DNA of 64,000 nt from positions 1,426,001 to 1,490,000 of the forward strand of contig NZ_CP139368.1 of assembly GCF_034120055.1 (NCBI RefSeq). Direction: 5' to 3'. Below are positions 7,847 to 16,406 of this stretch, piece by piece; the first letter of the stretch is position 1; every line of letters starts with the position of its first letter. A model generated the notes under the pieces. The model searched no databases, had not been told where the DNA came from, and was given only the letters and a program-made list of their open reading frames with translations. This stretch comes from Microbacterium rhizosphaerae. Its GTDB lineage: Bacteria; Actinomycetota; Actinomycetes; Actinomycetales; Microbacteriaceae. A program made the position numbers and the translations under genes.

Positions 7847-9546
7847 GACAGGCCCTCGGCCGCCCCCGCCGACACGTCGCGAACGTCCGCATCCTGCGGC
7901 GGAGGCACGACATCGGAGATGTCTCGCGCGGCGGCGGGCGGGGCGAGGAGGAGCGCGCCGGGGTTCATGATCCCGCTCGGGTCGAGAGTCGCCTTGACGG
8001 CCTCGAGCACGCGCACGCCGAGGGGGCCGATCTCGGACTCCAGGTAGGGGCGATGATCGCGCCCCACGGCGTGGTGGTGGGTGATCGTGCCGCCGGCCGC
8101 CACGATGGCGCGGGTCGCCGCATCCTTCGCCCGCCTCCACTGCGGGCCCGGCTCGGCCGTGAGCGCGGCGATGACGGTGAAGTACAGCGACGCGCCGGCC
8201 GGGTAGATATGCGAGATGTGGCACATGACGATCGGCTTCGTGCCCTCCGCGGAGAGGGACTCGTCGAGCGCCCGGGTCACCGCATGCTTCAGCGCCGTGA
8301 GGCCGGCCCACGTGGTCGCCGTCTCGAGCGTCTCGGCGAGCACCCCGATGTCGAGAAGCGGGTCGCGCAGCGCGGGGGCGGCGAACCGGCCCCGCTCCCA
8401 GGAGCGCGCGGGCCCAGGACCGCGATCCCTGCCGTGGTGCTGCGCGAAGACCGCGGCCGTCGCGTCGCGCACCGCTCGCGCCTCCCGTTTCGTCGCGCCC
8501 TCGAAGGTCGCGACGGCGAGGCATCCGCGCAGGCGCGACACGTGACCGCCGAGCGCCGCGTTGATGCGCGTCTCGACGCGGTCGCTGAGCCGCACGACGG
8601 CGGGATGGATGCCGCGCTGCGCCAGCGCGCGCAACGCCTGCGCGCCGTCCGCGAAGTCGCGGAACCGCCACGCGCCGTAGAGGGTCGCGGCCGGCATCCG
8701 TCGCACCCGCAGCGTCACCTCCGTGATGACTCCGAACGCCCCCTCCGATCCGAGCAGGAGCTCCCGCAGGTCGGGACCCGCGGCGCTCGCCGGAGCCCGT
8801 CCCAGCTCGAGGTCGCCCGCCGGGGTCGCGGCCCGCAGGGCGTGCACGAGCTCGTCGAACCGCCCGTAGCCGCTGGACGCCTGGCCGCTCGAGCGGGTGG
8901 CCGCGAAGCCGCCGAGCGATGCGTACCGGAAGCTCTGCGGGAAGTGTCCGAGTGTGCAGCCGTGCGCGGCGAGCAGCTCCTCGGCCTGGGGGCCGGTGGT
9001 GCCCGCGCCGAACGTCGCGAGCAGCGACGTCTCATCGAACGAGAGGAGTCCGGCGGTGCGCACGAGGTCGAGCGCGACCACGGCCCGGTGCGCCCCTGCC
9101 TGGGGCTCGACGCCTCCGACGACGCTCGTCCCACCGCCGAAGGGGACGACGGCGATGCCGCGCGCGTCGCAGATCCGCAGCACCGCGGCGACCTCGGCGT
9201 GAGATGCCGGCAGCACGATCGCATCGGGCGCCGGCTGCACCAGCTCGCTGCGGCGCGCGAGCAGGTCGGGCGTGCTCTTCCCGCCGAGGTGCAGCGCCCG
9301 GGACGCGGCATCCGTCGCCGTCACGGCGGCCTCCCGCAGCGCCTCGAGATCCGTTTCGTCCAGGCGTGACGGCGTGAGTGCCGGGGAGGCGACGCGGGGG
9401 ACGGGATGGGGCTCACCCGGCAGGACGCGCCCGGCGATGAAGCGGGCGACCGCAGGAAGGCGCCGCGCGTCGGATGCGTCGCCCCACACGTCCCACGTCA
9501 TCCGGGGGCGGGCGGTGGGAAGCTCGGGCGGCGTCGTCGCGACCAT
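7843..9546 (-). CDS. FAD-linked oxidase of the alkyldihydroxyacetone-phosphate synthase family
   Basis: A vanillyl-alcohol-oxidase fold flavoprotein of 567 residues. The FAD domain shows PFGGGTSVVGG and FGAGTTGPQAEELL; the C-terminal part has the HHH run in ITHHHAVGRDH, characteristic of AGPS, and the family ending TLDPSGIMNPGAL. Eukaryotic AGPS swaps the acyl group of acyl-DHAP for a fatty alcohol in ether-lipid synthesis; in actinobacteria the substrate is not settled and D-lactate/glycolate oxidase-like activity is possible. The start at 9546 lies 6 nt downstream of CATACT (9553-9558 on the minus strand), a leaderless layout; a longer frame would cross the divergent glpD promoter. It is translationally coupled to the lipid kinase. 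Confidence 0.83.
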   Translation of the reverse strand: MVATTPPELPTARPRMTWDVWGDASDARRLPAVARFIAGRVLPGEPHPVPRVASPALTPSRLDETDLEALREAAVTATDAASRALHLGGKSTPDLLARRSELVQPAPDAIVLPASHAEVAAVLRICDARGIAVVPFGGGTSVVGGVEPQAGAHRAVVALDLVRTAGLLSFDETSLLATFGAGTTGPQAEELLAAHGCTLGHFPQSFRYASLGGFAATRSSGQASSGYGRFDELVHALRAATPAGDLELGRAPASAAGPDLRELLLGSEGAFGVITEVTLRVRRMPAATLYGAWRFRDFADGAQALRALAQRGIHPAVVRLSDRVETRINAALGGHVSRLRGCLAVATFEGATKREARAVRDATAAVFAQHHGRDRGPGPARSWERGRFAAPALRDPLLDIGVLAETLETATTWAGLTALKHAVTRALDESLSAEGTKPIVMCHISHIYPAGASLYFTVIAALTAEPGPQWRRAKDAATRAIVAAGGTITHHHAVGRDHRPYLESEIGPLGVRVLEAVKATLDPSGIMNPGALLLAPPAAARDISDVVPPPQDADVRDVSAGAAEGLS

Positions 9547-9571
9547 GGGCACAGTATGGCAAACTCGCGCC

Positions 9572-11128
9572 GTGACCCGTGCGCCCAGGCTCCTCGGACG
9601 GACGCCGTGCTCGACCGCCCTGAACGCGCGCCGCCGCGCGCGTGAGCTCGCGGCCCTGGGCGACCGTCCGAGCGTCGACGTCGTCATCATCGGCGGCGGC
9701 GTCACGGGCGCCGGACTGGCGCTGGATGCCGCTTCTCGCGGCCTTCGAACCGTGCTCGTCGAGGCGCACGACCTCGCGTTCGGCACGAGCCGCTGGAGCT
9801 CCAAGCTCGTGCACGGCGGCCTCCGCTATCTCGCGAGCGGGCAGGTCGGCATCGCCTACGAGAGCGCGTTCGAGCGGCACCTGCTCATGACCCGCATCGC
9901 GCCGCACCTCACGCGGCCGCTCGCGCAGGTGATGCCGCTGTACGCCCCCGGGCACATCGCCCGCGGCGCGTACATCGGGTTCGGGTACGAGCTGGGCGAT
10001 GGCCTGCGCCGCATGACGCGGACTCCGGGGAGCGTCCTCGCCGCGCCGGGTCCGCTCACGCGGTCCGAGCTGGTGCGGCTCGCTCCCGCAGTGCGCCGCG
10101 AGGACCTGCGCGGCGGCGTGCGGGGCTGGGACGGCCAGCTGTTCGACGACGCGCGACTCGTCGTCGCCATCGCGCGGACCGCCGCCGGGTACGGCGCATC
10201 CGTCCTGACGAGGGCGCGGGCGATCCGCGCGGCCGGCGACCGCGTCGTGGTGCGGGACGAGCTCGGCGGCGGGGAGCTCGAGCTGCGGGCGCGCGCGGTC
10301 GTCAACGCCACCGGGGTGTGGGCGGGGGAGGTCGACCCGGACGTGCACCTGCGGCCGAGTCGCGGCACGCACCTCGTCGTCGAGACGGCGCGCCTGGGCT
10401 GGTCGGACGTGTCGCTCACCGCACCGCTTCCCGGCTCGTCGAGCCGCTTCGTGTTCACGCTCCCTGCGGCGCACGGCCGCACGTACATCGGCCTCACCGA
10501 CGTCCCGGCGGACGGGCCGCTGCCCGATGTCCCGCAGGCGACGGATGACGAGATCGACCAGCTGCTCGGCGTGATCGGCACTGTGCTCGCCGCGCCCCTC
10601 ACGCGCTCCGACGTCGTCGCGACGTTCGCAGGGCTGCGCCCGCTGCTCACCGGGCCGTCCCACGGCGACGAGACGAGCGACCTCTCGCGCCGGCACGCGA
10701 TCGTCGAATCCGGCTCCGGTCTCCTGTCGGTCGTCGGCGGCAAGCTCACGACCTACCGCCGCATGGCGCAGGACGGCATCGACGCCGTGGCGGCGCGCCT
10801 GCGCGACGTGCCCGCGTCGCAGACCCACTCGCTCCCGCTCGTGGGCGCGTGGCCGCGGGAGCGTCTCGACGAGGTCGCGGCATCCCCTCGACTCGTGCGG
10901 CGCTACGGCGCGGAGGCGCCGTTCGCGGCCGGCCTGCCCGACGGTCCTGGCGCGGCGCGCGGCGTCACGGCGCAGGAGCTGCAGTGGGGCGTCGAGGTGG
11001 AGGGCGCTCTCACGGTCGACGACCTGCTGGATCGCCGCACCCGGCTGGGGCTCGTCGTGGCCGATCGCGAGGCGTCGACGGATGCCGCGGCATCCGCCTT
11101 CGAGCGCGCCGGGGTCGGGCCCGCCTGA
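9572..11128 (+). CDS. glpD: FAD-dependent glycerol-3-phosphate dehydrogenase
   Basis: Oxidises sn-glycerol-3-phosphate to dihydroxyacetone phosphate at the membrane and passes electrons to the quinone pool. The 518 residues begin with a basic stretch, then the dinucleotide-binding VIIGGGVTGAGLALDAASRG (about 37-56), followed by FGTSRWSSKLVHGGLRYL, the GlpD family block, and a C-terminal helical domain. The GTG at 9572 was chosen because family members start about 30 residues before the FAD glycines; the only upstream hexamer at the leaderless distance is the weak CAAACT (9560-9565). It is divergent from the AGPS-like gene with 25 bp between the starts. Together they control flow between G3P, DHAP and lipid precursors. 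Confidence 0.93.
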   Translation: MTRAPRLLGRTPCSTALNARRRARELAALGDRPSVDVVIIGGGVTGAGLALDAASRGLRTVLVEAHDLAFGTSRWSSKLVHGGLRYLASGQVGIAYESAFERHLLMTRIAPHLTRPLAQVMPLYAPGHIARGAYIGFGYELGDGLRRMTRTPGSVLAAPGPLTRSELVRLAPAVRREDLRGGVRGWDGQLFDDARLVVAIARTAAGYGASVLTRARAIRAAGDRVVVRDELGGGELELRARAVVNATGVWAGEVDPDVHLRPSRGTHLVVETARLGWSDVSLTAPLPGSSSRFVFTLPAAHGRTYIGLTDVPADGPLPDVPQATDDEIDQLLGVIGTVLAAPLTRSDVVATFAGLRPLLTGPSHGDETSDLSRRHAIVESGSGLLSVVGGKLTTYRRMAQDGIDAVAARLRDVPASQTHSLPLVGAWPRERLDEVAASPRLVRRYGAEAPFAAGLPDGPGAARGVTAQELQWGVEVEGALTVDDLLDRRTRLGLVVADREASTDAAASAFERAGVGPA

Positions 11129-11168
11129 GGCGCGTCGCGTGTCGGAGGGCCGCCGCATACTGGGCCGT

Positions 11169-12464
11169 GTGACTCGCGAGCGCGCCCACGGAATCGGCGT
11201 CCTGCAGGGAACGGCGCTGTACGTCGCCGCGATCCTCGGCAGCGGCCTGCTCGTGCTGCCCGGGCTGGCGGCCCGTGCCGCGGGTCCGGCATCCGTCCTG
11301 GCGGTCTGCGCCGTGATCCTGCTCGCCGTCCCGCTCGCGGGCACCTTCGCCGCGCTCGCGTCCCGATACCCCGATCCAGGCGGAGTGGCGAACTACGTGC
11401 GGCGCGCCATCGGGCCGACCGCCGCACGGGCGACCGGCTACTGGTTCTACTTCGGGGTCGCGGCGGGCTTTCCCGTCCTGGTCCTGCTCGGCGGCGACTA
11501 CGTCACGGCCATCGCGGGGATCGCGCCGTCCGCGGCTCCCGTCGTCGGGCTCGCGATCCTCATCCCGCCGTTCGCGATCAACATGCTCGGCGTGCGCACG
11601 GCCGGGTGGGTGCAGTTCGTCCTGACCGGCACCCTGACGGCGATCGTCGTGTTCGTGGTGGCCGCGGCGGTCCGCGCTGTGGAGCCGGCGCGGTTCGCGC
11701 CGTTCCTCCCGCACGGGTGGGCCGGCGTCGGCACGGCGATCAGCCTGTTCGTGTGGGCCTTCGCCGGGTGGGAGGTCGGCACGCACATCTCGGGCGAGTT
11801 CCGCGACCCGCGCAGGGCCATCCCGATCGCCACCGCCATCGCGCTCGCGATCCCGGGCGCCGCGTACGTCCTGCTCCAGATCGTCACCGTCGGCGTGCTG
11901 GGCGGCACCGGCGGGGGCGGGACGGTGCCGCTCGTGACCCTGGCGGCCGACGCGGCGCCGGGCGTCGGGCCCGTCGTCGTCGGCGCTGCGGCGGGCATCG
12001 TCTCGCTGGGCGTGCTCAACTCGTATCTCGCGGCGTTCGGAAAGCTCGGAGCATCCCTCGCCGTCGCACGCGATCTGCCTCACGTCCTCGCCCCCGGTGC
12101 GGAGGCGGGCGGCGTGCCGCGGCGCGCACTGCTCCTGACGTTCTGCATCGCCCTCGCCTACATCGCCGCGGCGGTCGCGACCGGTGGAGACCTGCAGACG
12201 TTCATCCTGATCCACACCGGCAACATGGTCTCGATCTACACGGCGGGCATGATCGCGGCCCTGCGGATCCTGCCTCGGCGCACGCCCGGCTGGTACATGG
12301 CGCTCGTGGCCGCGGTGCTCTCGATCGCGCTGCTCGTGCTGAACATCGCACATCTCGCGCCGGCGATCATCCTCGCCCTCGCAGCCGTCGGGGTGACCCT
12401 GTGGCGCAGATGGCGTCGGCGGCACCGCACCCGACGTGCGGAGGCGGCGCACAGCCTGAGCTGA
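11169..12464 (+). CDS. APC-superfamily amino acid/polyamine permease
   Basis: A 431-residue integral membrane protein with about twelve hydrophobic segments. The first helix has GTALYVAAILGSGLLVLPG, the glycine-rich unwound segment typical of APC transporters, and the sixth region has SLFVWAFAGWEVGTHISGEF, the second substrate-site helix. The C terminus is a short arginine-rich tail (RRWRRRHRTRR). The GTG start follows CATACT (11156-11161) by 7 nt, so it is probably leaderless. The substrate cannot be told from sequence. It is convergent with kgd, 43 bp away, and has no partner genes, so it is likely monocistronic. Confidence 0.88.
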   Translation: MTRERAHGIGVLQGTALYVAAILGSGLLVLPGLAARAAGPASVLAVCAVILLAVPLAGTFAALASRYPDPGGVANYVRRAIGPTAARATGYWFYFGVAAGFPVLVLLGGDYVTAIAGIAPSAAPVVGLAILIPPFAINMLGVRTAGWVQFVLTGTLTAIVVFVVAAAVRAVEPARFAPFLPHGWAGVGTAISLFVWAFAGWEVGTHISGEFRDPRRAIPIATAIALAIPGAAYVLLQIVTVGVLGGTGGGGTVPLVTLAADAAPGVGPVVVGAAAGIVSLGVLNSYLAAFGKLGASLAVARDLPHVLAPGAEAGGVPRRALLLTFCIALAYIAAAVATGGDLQTFILIHTGNMVSIYTAGMIAALRILPRRTPGWYMALVAAVLSIALLVLNIAHLAPAIILALAAVGVTLWRRWRRRHRTRRAEAAHSLS

Positions 12465-12507
12465 GCGCCGCGCGCGGTCGCCGAGGTCACACCCCGGCTG
12501 ACGTCCG

Positions 12508-15500
12508 TCAGAGCGTGAGGGTCGCGTGCAGGATGCCGGCGGACTCCGCGGCGTGCACCTTCGGGGAGCCGGTCGCGGTCGATGCCATCGGCGGACGCGA
12601 GATGACACGGATGCTGCGGCCCCCGAGCTCCGGGGCGACTTCGAGCGCGATGAACGGCCACGCGCCCTGGTTCTCGGGCTCGTCCTGCATCCACACGAGC
12701 TCCGCGTTCGGGTACTGCCCGAGCACCCGGTTGAGCTCGGCGACGGGGGCCGGGTAGAACTGCTCGAGGCGGACGAGGGCGATCTCGGCGTTCGGGTTCT
12801 TGTCGAGCTCGGCGCGGAGGTCCCAGTACGGCTTGCCCGCAGTGAGCACGACGCGGCGGACTGCATCCTTCACGACGCCGCGGTCGTCGTCGAGCACCGG
12901 CTCGAAGCGGCCCGACGTGAAGTGCGACACCGGGCTCGTCGCCCCGCGCAGGCGCAGCATCGCCTTCGGCGTGAAGACGACGAGCGGGCGGCGCGGGCGC
13001 GAGTACGCCTGGCGGCGCAGCAGGTGGAAGTACGAGGCGGGCGTCGAGGGGCGCGCGACGCTCATGTTGTCCTGGGCGGACAGCTGCAGGTAGCGCTCGA
13101 TACGCGCCGACGAGTGGTCGGGTCCCTGACCTTCGTATCCGTGCGGCAGGAGGAGGACGACGCTCGACTGCTGCCCCCATTTCTGGTCGGCAGACGAGAG
13201 GTACTCGTCCACGACCGACTGCGCGCCGTTCGCGAAGTCGCCGAACTGGGCCTCCCACAGCACGAGGGCGTCGGGACGCTCGACCGAGTAGCCGTACTCG
13301 AAGGCCATCGCCGCGTACTCGCTGAGGAGCGAGTCGTACACGAAGAACCGACCCTGGTTGTCGGACAGGTTCGCCAGCGGCAGCCACTCCTGGCCGTTCG
13401 CGCGGTCGTGCAAGACGGCGTGGCGCTGGACGAATGTGCCGCGGCGGGAGTCCTGTCCGGCCAGACGCACGTTGGTTCCCTCGACGAGGAGGGAGCCGAA
13501 GGCGAGCAGCTCGCCGAAGGCCCAGTCGATGCCGCCGTTGCGGCTCATGTCGTAGCGCTTGTCGAGCAGCTGCTGCAGCTTGGGGTGGACCGTGAAGCCG
13601 TCGGGCTTGTTGACGAACGCGTCGCCGACGAGGTTGACCACCTCGGCCGGCACGCCGGTCGTCTCGGGCTCGCCGACCACGGGGGACAGATACGCTTCGG
13701 CGTTCACCACCGGCGATGCGCCGGTCTCGGCCTCGTGCGTCTCGGCGAACGCGACCTCCAGGCGGCCCTGGAAGTCTCCCTTCGCCCGGTCGTACTCCTC
13801 CTCGGTGATGTCGCCGCGGCCGACGAGAGCCTCGGTGTACAGGCGGCGCACGGAGCGCTTGGCCTCGATGAGGTTCGTCATGAGGGGCTGCGTCATCGAC
13901 GGGTCGTCGCCCTCGTTGTGACCGCGGCGGCGGTAGCAGACGATGTCGATGACGACGTCGCGGTGGAACTTCTGGCGGTAGCGGAACGCGACCTCGGCGA
14001 CATGGACGACGGCCTCCGGGTCGTCGCCGTTGACGTGGAAGATCGGCGCCTGGATCGTCTTGGCGACGTCGGTGGCGTACACCGAGGTGCGGCCGTCGAC
14101 GGGAGTCGTCGTGAAGCCGACCTGGTTGTTGACGACGACGTGGATCGTGCCGCCCGTGCGGTAGCCGCGCAGCTGGGACATCTGCAGCGTCTCGACGACG
14201 ACGCCCTGGCCGGCGAAGGCGGCCTCGCCGTGCACCAGGATCGGCAGCCACGTGAAGGTGCCGATGGGCTTGCGGTCCTGCTTGGCGCGGGTGATGCCCT
14301 CGAGCACCCCGTCGACGGTCTCGAGGTGCGACGGGTTCGCGGCGAGCAGGACGGGGAGCTCCTCGCCGCCGTCGGCGACGAACGTGCCCTCGGTGCCGAG
14401 GTGGTACTTCACGTCGCCCGAGCCGCTCTTGGAGCCGATGGCCACCGAGCCCTCGAACTCGCGGAAGATCTGGCTGTACGTCTTGCCGGCGATGTTCGTC
14501 AGCACGTTGAGGCGGCCGCGGTGCGCCATGCCGATCGCGGCGCCGTCCAGGCCCTCGGTCGCGGCGCCCTGCAGGATCTGGTCCAGCAGGGGGATGAGCG
14601 ATTCGCCGCCCTCCAGGCTGAAGCGCTTCTGGCCGACGTACTTCGTCTGCAGGAACGTCTCGAACGCCTCGGCCTCGTTGAGCTTGCCGAGGATGCGCAT
14701 CTGCTCGTCGTGGCCGGGCTTCTGGTACTTGACCTCGATGTTGTCCTGGAACCACTTGCGCTGGCCCGGATCCTGGATGTGCATGTACTCGATGCCGATC
14801 GTGCGGCAGTACGAGTCGCGCAGGACGCCCAGGATGTCGCGCAGCTTCATGACCCGCTTGCCGCCGAAGCCGCCGGTCACGAACTCGCGATCGAGGTCCC
14901 AGAACGTGAGGCCGTGCGTCTCGATCTCGAGGTCGGGGTGCATGCGCTGGCGATACTCGAGCGGGTCGATGTCCGCCATGAGGTGACCGCGGACGCGGTA
15001 GGAGTTGATGAGCTCCTGCACGCGCGCCGTCTTGTCGACGCGCTCGGCGATGTCGACGTGGATGTCCGCGTTCCACCGGATGGGCGCGTAGGGGATGCGC
15101 AGGGCAGCGAAGATGTCGTCGTAGAAGCCGCGCTGGCCGATGAGCAGCTCGTGCACCTTCTTCAGGAACTCGCCGGAGCCGGCGCCCTGGATGACGCGGT
15201 GGTCGTACGTGCTCGTCAGGGTGATCGTCTTGCCGATGCCGAGCTCGACGAGCGTCTTCTCGCTCGAGCCTTGGAACTCGGCGGGGTACTCGAGGGCGCC
15301 GGCGCCGACGATGCATCCCTGCCCCTTCATGAGGCGGGGGACCGAGTGGACCGTGCCGATGCCGCCGGGGTTGGTCAGCGAGATCGTCGTGCCCTGGAAG
15401 TCCGCGGCCGTCAGCTTGTTGGCGCGGGCGCGCCCGATGAGGTCCTCGTAGGAGGCGAGGTACTCGCCGAAGGTGAGGGTGTCGGCGCGCTTGATGCTCG

Positions 15501-16227
15501 GGACGAGGAGGGCGCGCGTGCCGTCCGGCTTCGGAAGGTCGATCGCGATGCCCAGGTTGATGTGCGCGGGGGCGACGACGGAAGGCTTGCCGTCGATCTC
15601 GGCATAGAAGACGTTCTGGCTCGGGAACTCCTTGATCGCCTGGATGAGGGCCCAGCCGATGAGGTGCGTGAAGCTGACCTTGCCGCCGCGTGTGCGCGCC
15701 ATGTGGTTGTTGATGACGATGCGGTTGTCGATCATCAGCTTCGCCGGGACGGTCCGGACGCTGGTGGCGGTCGGGATGGTGAGCGACTCGTCCATGTTCG
15801 CGGCGAGCGTCTTCGGCATGCCGCGCAGGACGGTGACGACATCGTTCTCGGGGGATGCCTCGCCCACCGAGGGCTCGACCTTCGGCGCCTGCGCGGGGAT
15901 CGGCTGCGGGGCGGCCGGACGGGCCGTGGTGCGCGCGACGGGCTGGGTGCCGATGACCGGGACGGGAGCCGTGACCGGGCGGGTGTCCGTCGCCGCAGGG
16001 GGCTGGGTGGTGCGCGGCGCGGGTGCCGCTGTCGCGGCCGTCGCGGCCGCCGCAGCGGCATCCTTGGAGATCTGTGCCGCGCCGTAGGATTCGAGGACCG
16101 GCCACCACTCCTTGTCGACCGCGTTCCGGTCCTTCGAGTACTGCTCGTAGAGCTCCTCCACGAGCCACTCGTTGGCTCCGAACTCTCCTTCGTTTGCGGT
16201 ACCGGCGCCGGTCACCTGGCTCGACAC
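12508..16227 (-). CDS. kgd: Multifunctional 2-oxoglutarate decarboxylase/dehydrogenase E1-E2 fusion
   Basis: Central TCA-cycle enzyme: thiamine-diphosphate decarboxylation of 2-oxoglutarate with succinyl transfer. The 1239 residues show an E1-type N-terminal peptide (NEWLVEELYEQYSKD, 19-33), an Ala/Pro-rich linker (about 53-118), an E2 acyltransferase domain with catalytic motif DHRVIQG (His343), and the large E1 domain with IGMAHRGRLNVL and NNQVGFTTTP. There is no lipoyl domain, as in mycobacterial and corynebacterial Kgd/OdhA, which borrow lipoyl groups from the pyruvate complex. The GTG at 16227 gives VSSQVTG; AGCAGG lies about 11 nt upstream. An in-frame ATG at 16284 would add 19 residues but lacks homology in memory. 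GarA/OdhI-type control is likely but is not encoded here. Confidence 0.95.
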   Translation of the reverse strand: MSSQVTGAGTANEGEFGANEWLVEELYEQYSKDRNAVDKEWWPVLESYGAAQISKDAAAAAATAATAAPAPRTTQPPAATDTRPVTAPVPVIGTQPVARTTARPAAPQPIPAQAPKVEPSVGEASPENDVVTVLRGMPKTLAANMDESLTIPTATSVRTVPAKLMIDNRIVINNHMARTRGGKVSFTHLIGWALIQAIKEFPSQNVFYAEIDGKPSVVAPAHINLGIAIDLPKPDGTRALLVPSIKRADTLTFGEYLASYEDLIGRARANKLTAADFQGTTISLTNPGGIGTVHSVPRLMKGQGCIVGAGALEYPAEFQGSSEKTLVELGIGKTITLTSTYDHRVIQGAGSGEFLKKVHELLIGQRGFYDDIFAALRIPYAPIRWNADIHVDIAERVDKTARVQELINSYRVRGHLMADIDPLEYRQRMHPDLEIETHGLTFWDLDREFVTGGFGGKRVMKLRDILGVLRDSYCRTIGIEYMHIQDPGQRKWFQDNIEVKYQKPGHDEQMRILGKLNEAEAFETFLQTKYVGQKRFSLEGGESLIPLLDQILQGAATEGLDGAAIGMAHRGRLNVLTNIAGKTYSQIFREFEGSVAIGSKSGSGDVKYHLGTEGTFVADGGEELPVLLAANPSHLETVDGVLEGITRAKQDRKPIGTFTWLPILVHGEAAFAGQGVVVETLQMSQLRGYRTGGTIHVVVNNQVGFTTTPVDGRTSVYATDVAKTIQAPIFHVNGDDPEAVVHVAEVAFRYRQKFHRDVVIDIVCYRRRGHNEGDDPSMTQPLMTNLIEAKRSVRRLYTEALVGRGDITEEEYDRAKGDFQGRLEVAFAETHEAETGASPVVNAEAYLSPVVGEPETTGVPAEVVNLVGDAFVNKPDGFTVHPKLQQLLDKRYDMSRNGGIDWAFGELLAFGSLLVEGTNVRLAGQDSRRGTFVQRHAVLHDRANGQEWLPLANLSDNQGRFFVYDSLLSEYAAMAFEYGYSVERPDALVLWEAQFGDFANGAQSVVDEYLSSADQKWGQQSSVVLLLPHGYEGQGPDHSSARIERYLQLSAQDNMSVARPSTPASYFHLLRRQAYSRPRRPLVVFTPKAMLRLRGATSPVSHFTSGRFEPVLDDDRGVVKDAVRRVVLTAGKPYWDLRAELDKNPNAEIALVRLEQFYPAPVAELNRVLGQYPNAELVWMQDEPENQGAWPFIALEVAPELGGRSIRVISRPPMASTATGSPKVHAAESAGILHATLTL

Positions 16228-16295
16228 AGTCGATCGCCTGCTTTCATCGGTGAGGATCGTGTTTGCGGACGCGTGCAGCGGCACGCGCGCGACTG

Positions 16296-16305
16296 TTAAG
16301 CCTAA
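16296..16305. promoter_or_regulatory. TTAAGCCTAA element upstream of kgd; possible -10 region
   Basis: Near-palindromic TTAAGCCTAA about 70 bp upstream of the kgd start. On the minus strand it reads TTAGGCTTAA and includes TAGGCT, the hexamer used as -10 by many genes in this window. A start site here would give kgd a leader of about 65 nt. It also resembles half of an iron box but scores poorly over 19 bp. Confidence 0.35.
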
Positions 16306-16406
16306 CCCAGTCTCCTCAGCCGATGTCCGGGCGTGTCGCGCTCCCAGGTATCGCCCGGCTCGGGCAGGACGGGAGACGGAGGAACCGCGATCACTAGGCT
16401 GGCAGC

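Noticed and set aside
12526..16299. A 1257-codon open frame on the plus strand opposite kgd
   Set aside because: It is antisense to a recognised enzyme, has low-complexity composition typical of high-GC shadow frames, and no domain.
16296..16314. Possible second iron box upstream of kgd
   Set aside because: TTAAGCCTAACCC matches only about 13 of 19 consensus positions and the left half is poor; more likely a -10 region.
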